This document shows positions 47,131 to 58,019 of a stretch of DNA of 64,000 bases, one piece after another (within the stretch, counting starts at the first letter, position 1; the number at the start of each line of letters is the position of its first letter). This stretch comes from Tretioscincus oriximinensis. Its lineage: Eukaryota > Chordata > Lepidosauria > Squamata > Gymnophthalmidae. The stretch is taken from positions 4,328,231-4,392,230 of the forward strand of contig JAJVDF010000018.1 of assembly GCA_022410635.1 (NCBI GenBank). Direction: 5' to 3'. Made by a program: the position numbers and the translations under genes. The notes beneath the pieces were generated by a model that did no database searches, was not told where the DNA came from, and was given only the letters and a program-made list of their open reading frames with translations.

Positions 47131-47349
47131 GGCTGCTTCTGGCTTTTAGCAATGCCAGAAGCAGCCTCAAAGATCAAGATCTCAGCAAGTCTTCAGCCAT
47201 TCAGGCTGCTGCCTTTCCACAGCAGTGATGTGGAAATTAAAATCTACTGTCAAAAGCCAGCAACAACAGTAAGAGATCCACTGAAATCTTCCTCCCTGCC
47301 GTGGGTCACAATATTTGAGGGTGCTTCTGGCTTTGTTAGGAGCCAGAAG
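47131..47349. repeat. Pair of related hairpins
   Basis: GGCTGCTTCTGGC (47131-47143) pairs perfectly with 47154-47166 over a 10-base loop. A related hairpin, CTTCTGGCT (47324-47332) with AGCCAGAAG (47341-47349), lies about 190 bases on. They may be the two ends of one palindromic element. Confidence 0.75.
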
Positions 47350-47909
47350 ACTGCCAAACTGACCACCATGGACTGACCATGGACAACTAATACTGTACAA
47401 TCAGAGCTCAAGCATGACAAACAATCACCAGTGCAGGCTCAACACAAACTGTGCTAACCTGATGTTGCAATGGTAGAGCAAACTCTATTCAGAGGCTGTG
47501 TTGCTATGGGTTTGGTGCATGGCAAATCCATTTTCCATTTGAAGTAAATGAGAAACGGAAGCACCCAGCTTAGAGCCAAATAGCTTTCATGGCCATTTTT
47601 TTCCCTAGTCGGAACATAGCCTGAGAGTAATGGCAACTGGCATCAAGTAAGCTATCTTTGCACAGTGAAGATGCAGCCAGAGAATCATGAAGNCTTATGA
47701 TGGCTTTGTTTGAAAATAAACATGGGGAGGGAGGATGCCATAAACCTTTCTGAACAGGGAGATTGCACTTTGTCAGTAATAAAGCAAAGCAGCATCAAAT
47801 AATTTGTGTCTTTGCCCCACACAAGTGTCAGACTGGATTACAGCTGTAAAAATGAACTAAGTAAAAGCACAAAAGGACCTGAAAGTGAAAAGGGGAAGCT
47901 GAAGATGAA

Positions 47910-48480
47910 TAGCGCACCTTCACTGATTACCTCAGGAAGGAGGCTATTCCATAATCTGGGGACTACCGCTAAACAGGTCCTACTCCAGATTCCCACCTTT
48001 GTAACTGCAAAGGTTGTACAAAGGTACAACCAAAAGGTCCCCATAATCTGGGGTCTGAACTGTTTAAAACTTCTGGCCAAAAAAGTACCTTTCATCTATA
48101 TTCTGCTTCAGCTCCATCTTCATCCATTTTCAAAGGAAGTCCCAAATAGAATCTGTTACAGTAGTCCAAACTGAAAGTTATCCGAGCATGGATTACTGCA
48201 GCCAAATCATCTCTATTCAGAAAGCGCACAAACTGGTGACCCAGCAGTAAATGGAAAAAAACGCTCTTGGCTATTATCTCCATTTGAACATCAAGTATCA
48301 GCACAGGGACCAAGAGCCTTGAATTCATATTGTCTGAATTGAATTTCCATTTATTGACTCCTCATCCAGTCCATTACAGTCCTTAAGCACTTCAGTCGCT
48401 TCTCCTGATTCAGATGAAATAGATAGAGCTGGGGGTCATCTACATATTGATAACACTTCACTTTCCGGAGTTTCTTGAAT
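47910..48480 (-). mobile_element. L2-type LINE 3' region (minus)
   Basis: CAGGAAGGAGGCTATTCCAT, GAATCTGTTACAGTAGTCCA and TTCAGATGAAATAGATAGAG correspond to the 3' part of L2 copies read on the minus strand, as at 9300-9800 and 58020-58490. No intact frame. Confidence 0.8.
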
Positions 48481-49344
48481 TCCTTTCTCAGCTCCTATGA
48501 GCTTACACCATATTATATTAATCTAACCTTTCTGCCATGTTAGTTTATACGTGTATGGAATGTATTATTCTTCAAGGTATCATGATAGTAAGTAAAATTA
48601 TGTATATGCTGGTTAAGCATGATGAAGACGGAGAAGAAATGTGGAAAGTTGAATTTTCTCTTTTTGTGATTTCATACTGTATAATTCAAGGATGCCAGAT
48701 GGTTCGTATCATAGTGTTAAGGAATAAGGACGATATTGGGTGCGAAAGTATACGAAANGGGAAAAGAAGAAGTTGAGTACAACTGAAGAAGATCCTAAAA
48801 CTGACTCACATTTGCAGCTAATATTCTTTGCCATGGATATATCCTTGTATAAAGGATATAATTTTATGAACAAGACTTATGTGTATTTTATTTCTATCAA
48901 CTTAATGCAAACAGAAGATGGATTAAAAAAACTGTTCTACCTTAAAATATTCTAAAATGTCAATATTCANCAGGAAAAATAAAAATCTTTACTTGCCATT
49001 ACAAAGAGGCAGAATCTTATGTCAAGACAAGTCATTTCCTCCACTGAGAAACAAAAACAAACAATGTGGTAGCGACATTGTGGTAGATGGGTTGGTCTAG
49101 GACCAGAATCAGGATATGATTTGTATGCATAACCTTGTTATCCGCTGATAGCAAGTTCTGCTGAATGACTTCAGCTCTTGTTTATATTCATGCTGCATAA
49201 CCTCTAATCTGTGGCATTCAAACAAGCATGAGCATTCTCCCTATTTATGTTGTCTTTTTCTCCTCTAAAATGAACTGCATCTGCACACAGTACAAAAGTG
49301 GCTTGAAAGCAACGTCATTCACACCATAATGCCACTAATTCACA
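48481..49344. other. No recognised feature
   Basis: Short frames at 48537-48955 lack any coding signal. Nothing else seen. Confidence 0.4.
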
Positions 49345-49540
49345 GCAGCATGAATGGGTCATTTGCTTAGGAAACCGTTTCTCATCTGAGAGATCGGGTT
49401 TTGAAGCCCTTTGTTGGCTGTGGGGAGGGGTAAGCACNTTCCACCAGCCTGTAGCTCTAGCCAATCCAGCTATTCGGAAGCAAGAATTGCAAAAAAATGC
49501 AACTGACTGCAAGTAGATACATGGGAACCACNGGGCATGA
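49345..49540 (+). mobile_element. tRNA-headed SINE, family A, 3'-truncated
   Basis: The head reads GCATGAATGGGTCATTTGCT then GATCGGGTTTTGAAGCCC, and the body AAGAATTGC...GCAACTGACTGCAAGTAG. It breaks off before the usual tail, shortly before a CR1 element. Confidence 0.8.
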
Positions 49541-49599
49541 GAAATGCTCTTTAAGATCTCAATACAGTTTATAGCTGGAATATATCTCCACATGCCCAC

Positions 49600-50145
49600 A
49601 TGAAATAATTATTCCTCTCTACAGTACTTTGGTATGGCCATACTTGGAATACTGGGTTCAGTTCTTGGGGCCCCAATTTAAAAAGGACATTGATAAACTA
49701 GAGGACGTTCAAAAGAGAGTTACAAGGATGGTAAGTGGTCTGGAAACCATGTCCTATGAGGAACGGTTGAAAGATCTAGGTATCTTTAGTCTGCAAAAGG
49801 GAAGACTGAGAGGAGACCTGATAGCTATCTACAAATATCTGAAGGGCTGTCACAGAGCAGAGGGATCAGCATTGTTCTCATTAGCACATGGAAGGAATAG
49901 AAACAATGGAATGAAACTGCAAGGGAGTAGATTTAGATTAGCTATCAGAAAAAACTTTCTAACAGTAAGGGTGATAAACCAGTGGAACAGTTTGCCACAG
50001 GGGGTGGTGAGTTCACCATCACTGGAAGTCTTCAGAGGCTAGACAGTCATCTTTCTGGGATGGTTTAATGAATCCTGCATTGAGCAGGGGGTTGGACCCG
50101 AGAACCCTGGAGGTCCTTTTCAACNCTGATTCTTTGATTCTATGC
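49600..50145 (+). mobile_element. CR1 LINE 3' end
   Basis: The frame at 49629-50042 reads [40 protein letters not shown] and INQWNSLPQGVVSSPSLEVF, the C-terminus of CR1 reverse transcriptase. It is followed by a 3' UTR ending GATTCTTTGATTCTATG, a CR1 terminal-repeat signature. It is 5'-truncated and unusually open, so relatively young. Confidence 0.95.
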
Positions 50146-50859
50146 TAAAACCACTTAGGCCCTAGTCACATACTTATTTTAAACCTTGAAGAGTGTAATG
50201 TTTGCATTTGGACTAAACTCATTCTTTCAGACAGAAAAAGGGTCAAAAGAAAATGTGGGTAGTCAGTAGGTGCTGGAGAGGAAAATAGTTTCTGCTAGTT
50301 CTGCCTCTAANTTAAACTTTGAACAGGATATACAAAGGCTGAAGGCTGAGTTTGACTTATGTATATGTCGATGGGACAGAGCCTAGCTGCACATCTGAAG
50401 AAGTACATGTGTCTAGAAAGCTCATGCCACCTAGTCTCCTGTTAGTCCAAGTGCTACAAGCCCCTTTGCCTTGCAAGAAAACTAGCCAACACGAGCTTCT
50501 GAAGCATTTGAAGAAATAGATATTTCTAGGAAGCTAATTTTGTGACTGTTTTGCAGGAAAATCTGCTCCAACTAGATTTTCTGGACCCAGGTTAACATGG
50601 CTATTGGATTTCAACCTATCACAGGAACTAGTCACCAAAATGTGGAGGTAATATAATAAAGAATACACACACACACACGCTCAAAATGGCTTAAAGATAA
50701 CAGTGTGCAGACTATATTCATATGCCAGCACAAATTCTCACGAAAACCTTCGCAAAAGGCTTGCATGCGGTCATTTTTTGTGGTTTTCGAAACTGTACTG
50801 TATGGATGTTACCACTACTAAACTGCATTTAATCCCCTTCTTCTGATGCATCAAGATAA

Positions 50860-50997
50860 AGGCCCTTTGCACATGGAGCCTCATTCTGGGTAGCATCTGG
50901 GGGACAGGATTTGGTCATCTACATGCTAGTATAGACTATGGCATAGCATGAGCATGGCAGGCTCCTATTCCAAGGGATGGCCCAGGATAAGACTCCT
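50860..50997. mobile_element. MITE family M4 fragment
   Basis: GGCCCTTTGCACATGGAGCC...CATTCTGGGTAGC...CATCTACATGCTAGTATAGA resembles the left half of the elements at 52650 and 52926. It abuts the M3-type element at 50998. Confidence 0.5.
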
Positions 50998-51147
50998 GGC
51001 TGCATCCATGTATCTCTTATTTATGCCACGATAGTTGGATATCCCACAATAAAGCACTGTGGGGACGGATTCATTTCAGAATATCCAGGCTTTGTTTTGG
51101 AATACATCCAGTTATAGTGGATTAATAAGTGACGTGGGGATGCAGCC
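50998..51147. mobile_element. MITE, family M3-like
   Basis: Perfect 10-bp terminal inverted repeats, GGCTGCATCC and GGATGCAGCC, enclose inner complementary blocks (CTTATTTATGCCAC with GATTAATAAGTGACG) and the shared GAATATCCAGGCTTTGTTTT core. It is non-coding and lies at the edge of the DZIP1L CpG island. Confidence 0.8.
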
Positions 51148-51599
51148 TTGGCCTCACTGTTTTCCACACGCTGCAGTCAAACAGGAGACTTTGTTAGGAA
51201 GCCCACAAGCCACACCAGGCCCTGGAGCCCTGAGGTTCCCAGGCGAGCGCCGGTTCCTCGAGACTCCACCCGCGGCCAGCAGCCCTTGGAGCCGGGCTGA
51301 CGTTACAACAGGCAAGGGGGGAGGCGCAGGAGGCCGGCGGGGTGTTTTTATGAGTTACTACAGCAACCGCTTGGCTCCGGAGAGGGCTTCAGGGCTGCTG
51401 TGCACGGCGTCTCCCCCGGGCCTGTGCAGCCAAGGCGGGCGGTGTGGCAATTGCCATAGGCGCCCACTAGGCCCAGGGCCGCATTCCTTCTCTCCCTGGG
51501 GGACGCCGGGGCTTCGCTGGCTGGTGTTGAATTTCCTGGGTGGGAGGGGAGAAAGAGGCTCATCCCATTCCCAGCTCAGCCCCACAGGCGAAGCGAGGG

Positions 51600-51753
51600 A
51601 GCGCGAAAGAGCGCGCGAAGGAGGGAGGGAGGGAGGGAGGGAGCGGGGAGGCCTGATCCGGGCAGCTCCTTCCTTGGATCCGCGCCTGGCTCTTTCTCGC
51701 GCGCCCGGCAGGGGTCTCACCCGGCGCCCCCCGCCTCAAAACATGCCCCGCAG
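51600..51753 (+). other. DZIP1L: DZIP1L exon 1 (5' boundary unknown)
   Basis: The 3' end is set by CAG|GTAAGG; the 5' limit given is arbitrary. An ATG at 51743 lies 11 bases before the donor and would need one more base to be in phase with exon 2. In exon 2's own frame there is no ATG between a stop near 51457 and the donor. The exon may be non-coding, with an intermediate exon supplying the start, or the assembly may have lost a base. Confidence 0.5.
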
Positions 51754-51900
51754 GTAAGGACTCCATTTTCTTTAGTGGATCCTTAGGAGCCTTTATTGAG
51801 CTGGGAGGCAAAGAGCCGGGCGGAGCAAGAGGGAAAAGAGAGGCGGGGCTTCAGGCTTTGGATTTTAACGAGCCGCTTAAGACTTCCAAGCACAGATTTG

Positions 51901-51904
<4 letters not shown>

Positions 51905-51931
<27 letters not shown>
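51905..51931 (+). repeat. (TGC)9 trinucleotide repeat
   Basis: Nine uninterrupted TGC units lie about 150 bases inside DZIP1L intron 1, still within the CpG island. Confidence 0.95.
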
Positions 51932-51932
<1 letters not shown>

Positions 51933-52649
51933 CTCTCGGTTAGTCATCAGCGCTTTTGTTCAGGAGAAACCTCGAGAAAACGCCAAAGGAAGGCGCTGGA
52001 TTAATTCAGTTCTCTCTCGACCCCGTTCTCCAAACTCTGCTGCCTCAGTAGTGAAAACTTCTCTTGAAATCCAGATTCATCAGTGCAGGGGGTGACCAGG
52101 TGGGCTTGCCGTAAAACGAAAGACAAGGGAGCGGTGTGTGTAAAAGAGGATAGTTTAGCAGACGCAATTTCTGTGGAATTTTCCTCTTTTACACCTCCGT
52201 TAAATCTCCAGCTCTCCTGGCCTGTTTTATTTATGTCAATCCAGAAAGTGAAGATACTGAGCATGTGGCAGGAGGGAAATTTAGATACTTATTTGGAACT
52301 GGAGTGCGGGTCTTGTATTCAGTAAGTGCTGGAAATAAATCAGATTGTTATTCTCTAGACTCTCCTCCTTCCTAAAATGGATATGTTGTTATTTCTCCTT
52401 CAGCTGGAAAAAAAAGTGATACATTTTGTCCCTGAGAAGTCAGAGAGGTTCAGATGCCTCATCTTTAGTTGAGTTACAATCTGTTTTAAGGTCCTGGTAA
52501 TTTCTAATTTTTGATAAAGCTTCAGTCCAGCGTCAGTGAAAGAATACTGACAAAGTGATAATGTTTTCTTTTGGCGTTCCGCAAAATAATCTTCAGCAAG
52601 ACCCTGAAAGTGTTTCGGAAGGCTGAGAGGATGTAAATAGCCTGCCCAA

Positions 52650-52830
52650 GGCCCCGTCCCCACTGAGCCTTCTTCTTGGCTATATCTCAGAATAGGAATG
52701 TGCCATCTACATGCTAGTGTAGGCTATGGCAGGCCTCGAATGGGGCCTGCCACAGCCTACACTGTCATCTGGATAACCAAGCGCTGTACCGAGATATAAC
52801 CCAGAATAAGGCTCAGTGGGGACAGGGCCC
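52650..52830. mobile_element. MITE, family M4, copy 1
   Basis: GGCCCCGTCCCCACTGAGCC at the left faces GGCTCAGTGGGGACAGGGCC at the right. Inside, GTAGGCTATGGCAGGC faces GCCTGCCACAGCCTAC, so nearly the whole element is palindromic. No coding capacity. Confidence 0.88.
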
Positions 52831-52925
52831 TAGTCTCCTTTCCTGAACAACTGCAAGTACTAGAATCTAAAGCCAAGTTTTCAAAGGAGAATAAATAGAG
52901 ACACATCTAAAAATCAAAACAATTC

Positions 52926-53110
52926 TTGGCCCTTTCCCCACTGAACCTTCTACTGGGNTATATCTTGGAATAGGAGGCTGCCATTTACATTCTAGAGTTT
53001 ACTACGGCAGAAACCAAATGGGGCCTGCCATAATCTATACTGGCATATGGATGGCCTAAATTCTCTCCCGAGATATAATCCAGAATACGGTTCAGTGGGA
53101 ACAAGACTTT
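52926..53110. mobile_element. MITE, family M4, copy 2
   Basis: GGCCCTTTCCCCACTGAACC faces GGTTCAGTGGGAACAAG, with inner arms CGGCAGAAACCAAATGGGGC and TGCCATAATCTATACTGG. It is the second copy within 300 bases, in DZIP1L intron 1. Confidence 0.82.
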
Positions 53111-54234
53111 TGTATGTTTCAGACATAAGAAGTTAAGGAATAAGTATTACAGCTTTCACAAGGAACCGTATTTCAAATAGCGCAGAAATGTTTCAAAGGT
53201 ATGATATTGAGACAAGTTTTAAAAATAGGATTATCTATCACAAATTTAAAATTCCACTAGGAAGCTTGAGGTTTCATTCCTATTTGAAACAGGTCCTATT
53301 CATTTGAGCATCCTGTTCCCCAACGTTATCAGCCAGGTGGTGCTACAGGAAAACAGTAACCGGAACAGAAGTACAGCTCACTCATGTTCTTCTATACTTC
53401 CAGTCTGTAGTGTATCTACTATTAAAATGGACCCAGTAACAGACATCCACTATTGTTGTAGACATGGCATTTGACTCCTCCTAAAAGGTCAAATCAAATA
53501 TTTTTTTCACGGATCATATTTTTTCCCTGGTAACCTTACTANTTATGTGTTTTTCCAAAGTTCATTTAAATATTACAACGAACCACTTCTGTATCCTTCC
53601 AAGGAAACTGCATTGATGTATTCATAAGATCAGCTATTCCCCCCACCCCTTTCTTTAAATATAGTGGGGACCACATGTTCTTTAAACTATCATCAGTCCA
53701 GTTCTTTGGTACTGAAGAGTATTNAAAGGCAGATATTAGCAAGTCAATGTTGCTCCTCCGTGATTTTCTCAAACTAGGGGTTGGAGATGGAGGGGATGAA
53801 GGCAGGCAAGGCAAGAAGTGGGAGATACCTTTTAAGCGCAAAATGTGTATCAGGAAGATCAAAGCAAAGCTTCTAACCACTCCATCCTTAATGCATCTCT
53901 CTGACGTGAGTTAACAGGGACCTAGAAACAACCACGCAGGTCCCACCAGTGTGGCTTTGTCTTTTCTTGGCAGACAAGTGGCTTGTCANGTGGTGGCCAA
54001 AGCAATAGCAGGTGAAGATGGGACTGGCACTTGGGAAGCTTGTGGCTTGTCAAGTAGCAGCAGGTTCCACTGGTGTGGTTTCGGCTGCCGCTTGAGGAGG
54101 CAGCCCCCCAGGAAACAGACTAAAGTTTCCACCCCCACCCTCCTGTCACTCACTCATGGCAGNGCACAACATGGTGATTGCAGTGCCATGGTAGGTGAAT
54201 GACAACAGGGCTGCTCATGATGATATTTCTTATT
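53111..54234. other. Intronic, no recognised feature
   Basis: No exon found. 53940-54200 is a locally GC-richer stretch with short internal repeats (GTGGCTTGTCA twice), origin unknown. Confidence 0.4.
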
Positions 54235-54512
54235 AAGAAGAAGAAGAATTGGATTTTTATACCCTGTCCTTCTCACCTGAAGAGACTCAGAACAGCTTTT
54301 TTTTTGCCTGAAGGCTTAATTGTCTTCCCCCACCACATTGTGATGATACCTATTAATTTACTTGCAATTTCCTGCTTTTGAATAGCTGAGTTGGCCGAAG
54401 CTGAGGCCAGTAAAGGGAGCTTACTCCTTGTCACAGCAGNTGCACAAAGNCTCGGACTCTGATCTCTNNGTTGAAAGAGCATAGCTCTTTACCTCTGCAC
54501 CATTGTACCCCA
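54235..54512 (-). mobile_element. tRNA-headed SINE, family A (minus), degraded
   Basis: GAAGAAGAAGAATTGGATTT and TTATACCCTGTCCTTCTCAC mark the tail, and TTTTGAATAGCTGAGTTGGC the body. Several Ns and deletions. Confidence 0.75.
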
Positions 54513-55493
54513 TGGTGCAGATATTAAGGTAAAGATATTATTGCATTTGCATCCCTTCCTTCACCTGAAAGTCCAAGGATGGGTCACAATACAATACAGA
54601 ATGTTGAAACAAATTTAAAATATAAAATTCAGATGCCCATCGTGGTCACTGTTTGCTTACACAAGAATCTCAGCTGAATACACACACAGTTAACAATGGC
54701 TATTTAACTGCCTTGAGCGTTCCACATACCTATGACATATTTGTGCTGCTTCAGGCAGAACTTTGTTGCATTTGACACACCTAGTAACACAATGTTGTAC
54801 AACACAACTGTATGCTGCAAATAAATAAAGAGTCCAGTTCTTGCTTTCTCTGCTGGAAAATATGGTATGTATATATAATTCCCCCCTTAAGTTTTTCTAG
54901 AAGTAAATCCTATTGACAGTGGATTTTGATCCTCATTAAACATGCATAAGCAAAAATGGCATTTTGTGACAAAGACAATATAATAAAAAAAATTATTTAT
55001 ATGCAACAACAGTAAGAATTATTCATTTTAAACAAATTAACTGAAGTTGTAGTGTAAATTTTCTTTAAACATCTTTTTCTGATGTTTCTTCCCTAGGCAT
55101 TGTAGTACATTGATTTAGTTTCTTAGCAAGGTTATTTATACATTAAAATACAACTATTACTTGTGTGGAGTGNGTGGGAATTCTCAGACTGTACTGAATA
55201 TACAATTGGATTTCCAAATGAGTTTGGGTTACCACTCTCCTGATCAATTACAATTGGCAGTTTACCCTATGGCTGATGAGAACTGTTGTCCAACCCTATC
55301 TGAAAATCCAAGTTTGGGAATCCCTTGTTTGGAGGATTATTATTGTTGTTGTTGTTGGTTGTTGTTGTTAAAAATACACTGTATTCCTAGGTAATTGTAT
55401 CAGTTGTAATGTGGCGAGGGATTAGATTAACTGAAGTTTGCTCATAATAAAGATTTAAATACGCTTTTAAAAAATACTGGATGGTAACATATC

Positions 55494-55545
55494 TTTGTGG
55501 CATTAGTTGGTAGATAAAGTTTGTGGCATTAGTTGGTAGATAAAG
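55494..55545. repeat. 26-bp tandem duplication
   Basis: A 26-base unit beginning TTTGTGGCATTAGTTGGTAG occurs twice back to back (55494-55519 and 55520-55545) with no differences, so the duplication is recent or an assembly artefact. Confidence 0.95.
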
Positions 55546-55559
55546 TTGGGGGTTTTCCT

Positions 55560-55912
55560 CAGCCCTGTATTTTGGAACTCTACTAGCCTGTCCTGGTTTT
55601 AAATGGTCTTTTATTCTTCACTAGCCATTAAGCCTGCAAATGTGAGTGTGGGTCCTGCAGCTGCTGCTGCCATGTGACACAGGCCTGTTGCAGTCCTCCT
55701 TGTGTTAGGGTGACATGGGGATGTACCTAGGCTTTTGACTCTTAGCTCCCTCTGCATTTGTCTTTCCAGGGAGGGAGGGAGGGAGAATATGGCTGTATTT
55801 AAATGTTTTATTAATAGCTTTTTTGTGTAGCTTTTATTGCAACAGGGTGCTAGCATCTATGGTGAAGAGTGGGATATAAATTCCTGAATGAATGAATGAA
55901 TGAATGAATGGA
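55560..55912 (+). mobile_element. LINE 3' end (L2-like) with GAAT repeat
   Basis: GACTCTTAGCTCCCTCTGCA, TTTTTGTGTAGCTTTTATTG and GTGGGATATAAATTCC lead into a (TGAA)n tail at 55891-55910, the form of an L2-type 3' UTR and its terminal repeat. No ORF remains. Confidence 0.6.
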
Positions 55913-55968
55913 AGCCCCTGCTAGCGCCCTGTTCCAGTGAAGACAACAACAAGGCTATTCACTACAAG

Positions 55969-56266
55969 CACGAATAGCTCAGTTGCTTAGGAAACCATCT
56001 CTCACCTTGGAGATCGGGTTTTGAAGCCCTGTGTCGGACGTGGGGAGGGATGAACACCTTCCACTAGCCTGTAGCTCTATTCAACCCAGCTATTCAAAAG
56101 TAAGAATTGCAAGAAATTGCAACTGATTTCAAGTAGACACATGGGAACCAAAACAGCCTGTGGGGAAGATAGAATGTAAGCCTTCGGGTAAAATACCCTT
56201 GTAAGCTGCTTTGAGTCCCTTTGAAAAGTGAGAAAAGCAGGGTATAAGAAGCCAGTTCTTCTTCTA
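55969..56266 (+). mobile_element. tRNA-headed SINE, family A, near full length
   Basis: GCACGAATAGCTCAGTTGCT (A-box region), GATCGGGTTTTGAAGCCCTG (B-box region), body AAGAATTGCAAGAAATTGCA, and tail GGGTATAAGAAGCCAGTTCT with TTCTTC. The best single reference for this family in the window. Confidence 0.92.
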
Positions 56267-57107
56267 CTGTGAATATGAAGTTGANCTTTGAAATGATGCT
56301 GTAGTCGTTGCCTGATGTGTGCATTTTAGAAACAGATGGTCTAAATCACAATCCATGCAGTGACAAGTGCAATATCTTTTCTTTAAAAGGACAAAGAGAG
56401 GAAGGCATTTTCATAAGCAGAAGGACCAGGGAATAATATGTGGAAGAAATGATTTTGTACCAGAATTGTTCAGCATATCAGAGCTTTTCAAAACTACTGA
56501 TTCTTTGTCCTCCAATTCAGTTTTGTGATGATACACATAGAGAAAAATGCCTTTAAGTGGATTGATTTTTCATTGCCAGGAACTCAGTATCTCTCATGCT
56601 GAAGAGCTCTTGCAGCTTTAGAATGCATCNAGTAGCTATTAATAAGAACTTCTGCATATGCAAATTATTTTCAAATTTGTGTCTTTTGGGGGGGAATTTT
56701 TGCATATCCTCTTTCCTGATATGCAACTAGCGGCTTTTTGCATGTTTGGCTTTATGTAGAAATTAGCGTATCTCTTTATACTAGATGCAAATATTAAGAG
56801 ACTGTTTTAAACGATAATAGTAAAAGTTGTCTTTATAAAAACAGTTTTCCATTTGGTTGCATATTTAACTTGCTGTTTTATTACTTCCATGGATTTTTAA
56901 TGNCGAATTGACTGTATATTATGTTAATATAACTAACATAAAAATAGTTATGCACTCAATTACTGATAAAAGCAGTGGAGTAATGTGAAAAGAAACCCAA
57001 CTTGCTAACTTCAAGTTCCATATATTTTCTAGTACTTGGATGCTTCACTGTGGGAATGTGGTTTTTACCCCTTATTTTCTTCTTCCCCCCCACCCTTTCT
57101 TCTTTAG
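56267..57107. other. DZIP1L intron 1, 3' part
   Basis: AT-rich, no exon identified, ending in the polypyrimidine tract CCACCCTTTCTTCTTTAG. Confidence 0.5.
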
Positions 57108-57686
57108 CCTTTTGCTGCTAACACGTATTACCCATTGCCACATCCTGCAGTCCAGCGTTATTGGACAGGTATAGCAAGATCTGCATTTTTTGCGAACTTC
57201 CCCAGTCCCAGTGGCCCCTTTCACAACATGTGTGCAAGTCCTGCTGTGATCCCAGCTTTTAAGTTCCAAATGCGGCGAGATACTATTGACTGGCGACGGT
57301 TCAGCGCCATTGATGTCGAACGGGTGGCTCGTGAACTGGATCTTCTGACACTTCAAGAAAACATCAATAGCATCACCTTTTGTAACCTTGATGCNGAAAA
57401 GTGTCCTTATTGTCATCAGCCAGCTGATCCTGTTCTGTTGAAGGTCTTCAAGATGGCCCAGCTGACCATTGAGTACCTCCTGCACTCTCAAGAGTACCTG
57501 AGCATGAATTTGACACTTCAGGAGGAGCAACACCAGTCAGCTCTCGAGGACATCAAGCGTCTCCGACATGATTTGGAAAAGCAAGCAGAAGAGCTGAAGG
57601 GTGTCAAGGAAGAAAGCAGGAGGCGGAAGAAGATGATTGCGACCCAGCAGTTGCTCTTGCAAGCTGGGGCTAATAATTATCACAAG
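57108..57686 (+). CDS. DZIP1L: DZIP1L, main N-terminal coding exon
   Basis: DAZ-interacting zinc finger protein 1-like works at the centriole/basal body and ciliary transition zone in primary cilium formation and Hedgehog signalling. The exon gives 193 codons, phase 0 at both ends (TATCACAAG|GTGAGA). It has the Dzip-like N-terminal domain with DWRRFSAIDVERVARELDLL, TLQENINSITFCNLD, CPYCHQPADPVLLKV and TIEYLLHSQEYLS, then a coiled coil (LEKQAEELKGVKEESRRRKK). The start PFAANTYYPLPHP resembles the N-terminus of the paralogue DZIP1 rather than the shorter human DZIP1L start. RVARELD and ELKGVKEESRRR favour DZIP1L over DZIP1. The first in-frame ATG in the exon (57228, MCASPAV) is a fallback start. 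One N (57395) falls in a GCN codon and is harmless. Confidence 0.95.
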
Positions 57687-58019
57687 GTGAGAGTTCTAAG
57701 TTCAACTTTGCGCTTTTATATTTCTTAGTAAAGTTCTACTGATATGACACAAGACATGCTTGCTGTTAGCTATTGAATCTGATGGNACACTGGGGTCTCG
57801 TCTGCAAACCTTACTGTAATGTCATGTAGACAAAAACAAAAGTTTATTATCTAATGTGTGGGAGACAAAACGCATACTGCCAAAGCATTCCTGAATACAA
57901 GATAAAGATGATCTTAAGGCATACAATGCTCACTAGTAAAGAACACCAGTTAGATAATGCAATTCAGATGTCTCTGACAAACATCATTACCTAAAGCAAC
58001 ATATATCGCACTTATAGCA

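Larger units (their letters stand above)
51160..51960 (+). promoter_or_regulatory. DZIP1L: CpG-island promoter of DZIP1L
   Basis: A GC- and CpG-dense block in AT-rich surroundings, containing GAGGGAGG repeats (51619-51644) and no TATA box. It ends in a strong plus-strand donor, CCCCGCAG|GTAAGG, at 51753. Position and orientation fit the promoter and first exon of DZIP1L, whose next exon is at 57108. The transcription start is not determinable. Confidence 0.75.

Noticed and set aside
51059..51757. 232-codon open frame in the CpG island
   Set aside because: GC-rich DNA has few stops by chance; the frame is R/G/P-rich, has overlapping frames on both strands, and matches no family. Treated as promoter and 5' UTR.
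55969..56050. tRNA gene
   Set aside because: The A- and B-box-like segments belong to a SINE head: mismatched stems, a SINE body attached, and many copies in the window.
57072..57533. 153-codon minus-strand frame
   Set aside because: It is antisense to the clearly coding DZIP1L exon 2 and has no independent support.
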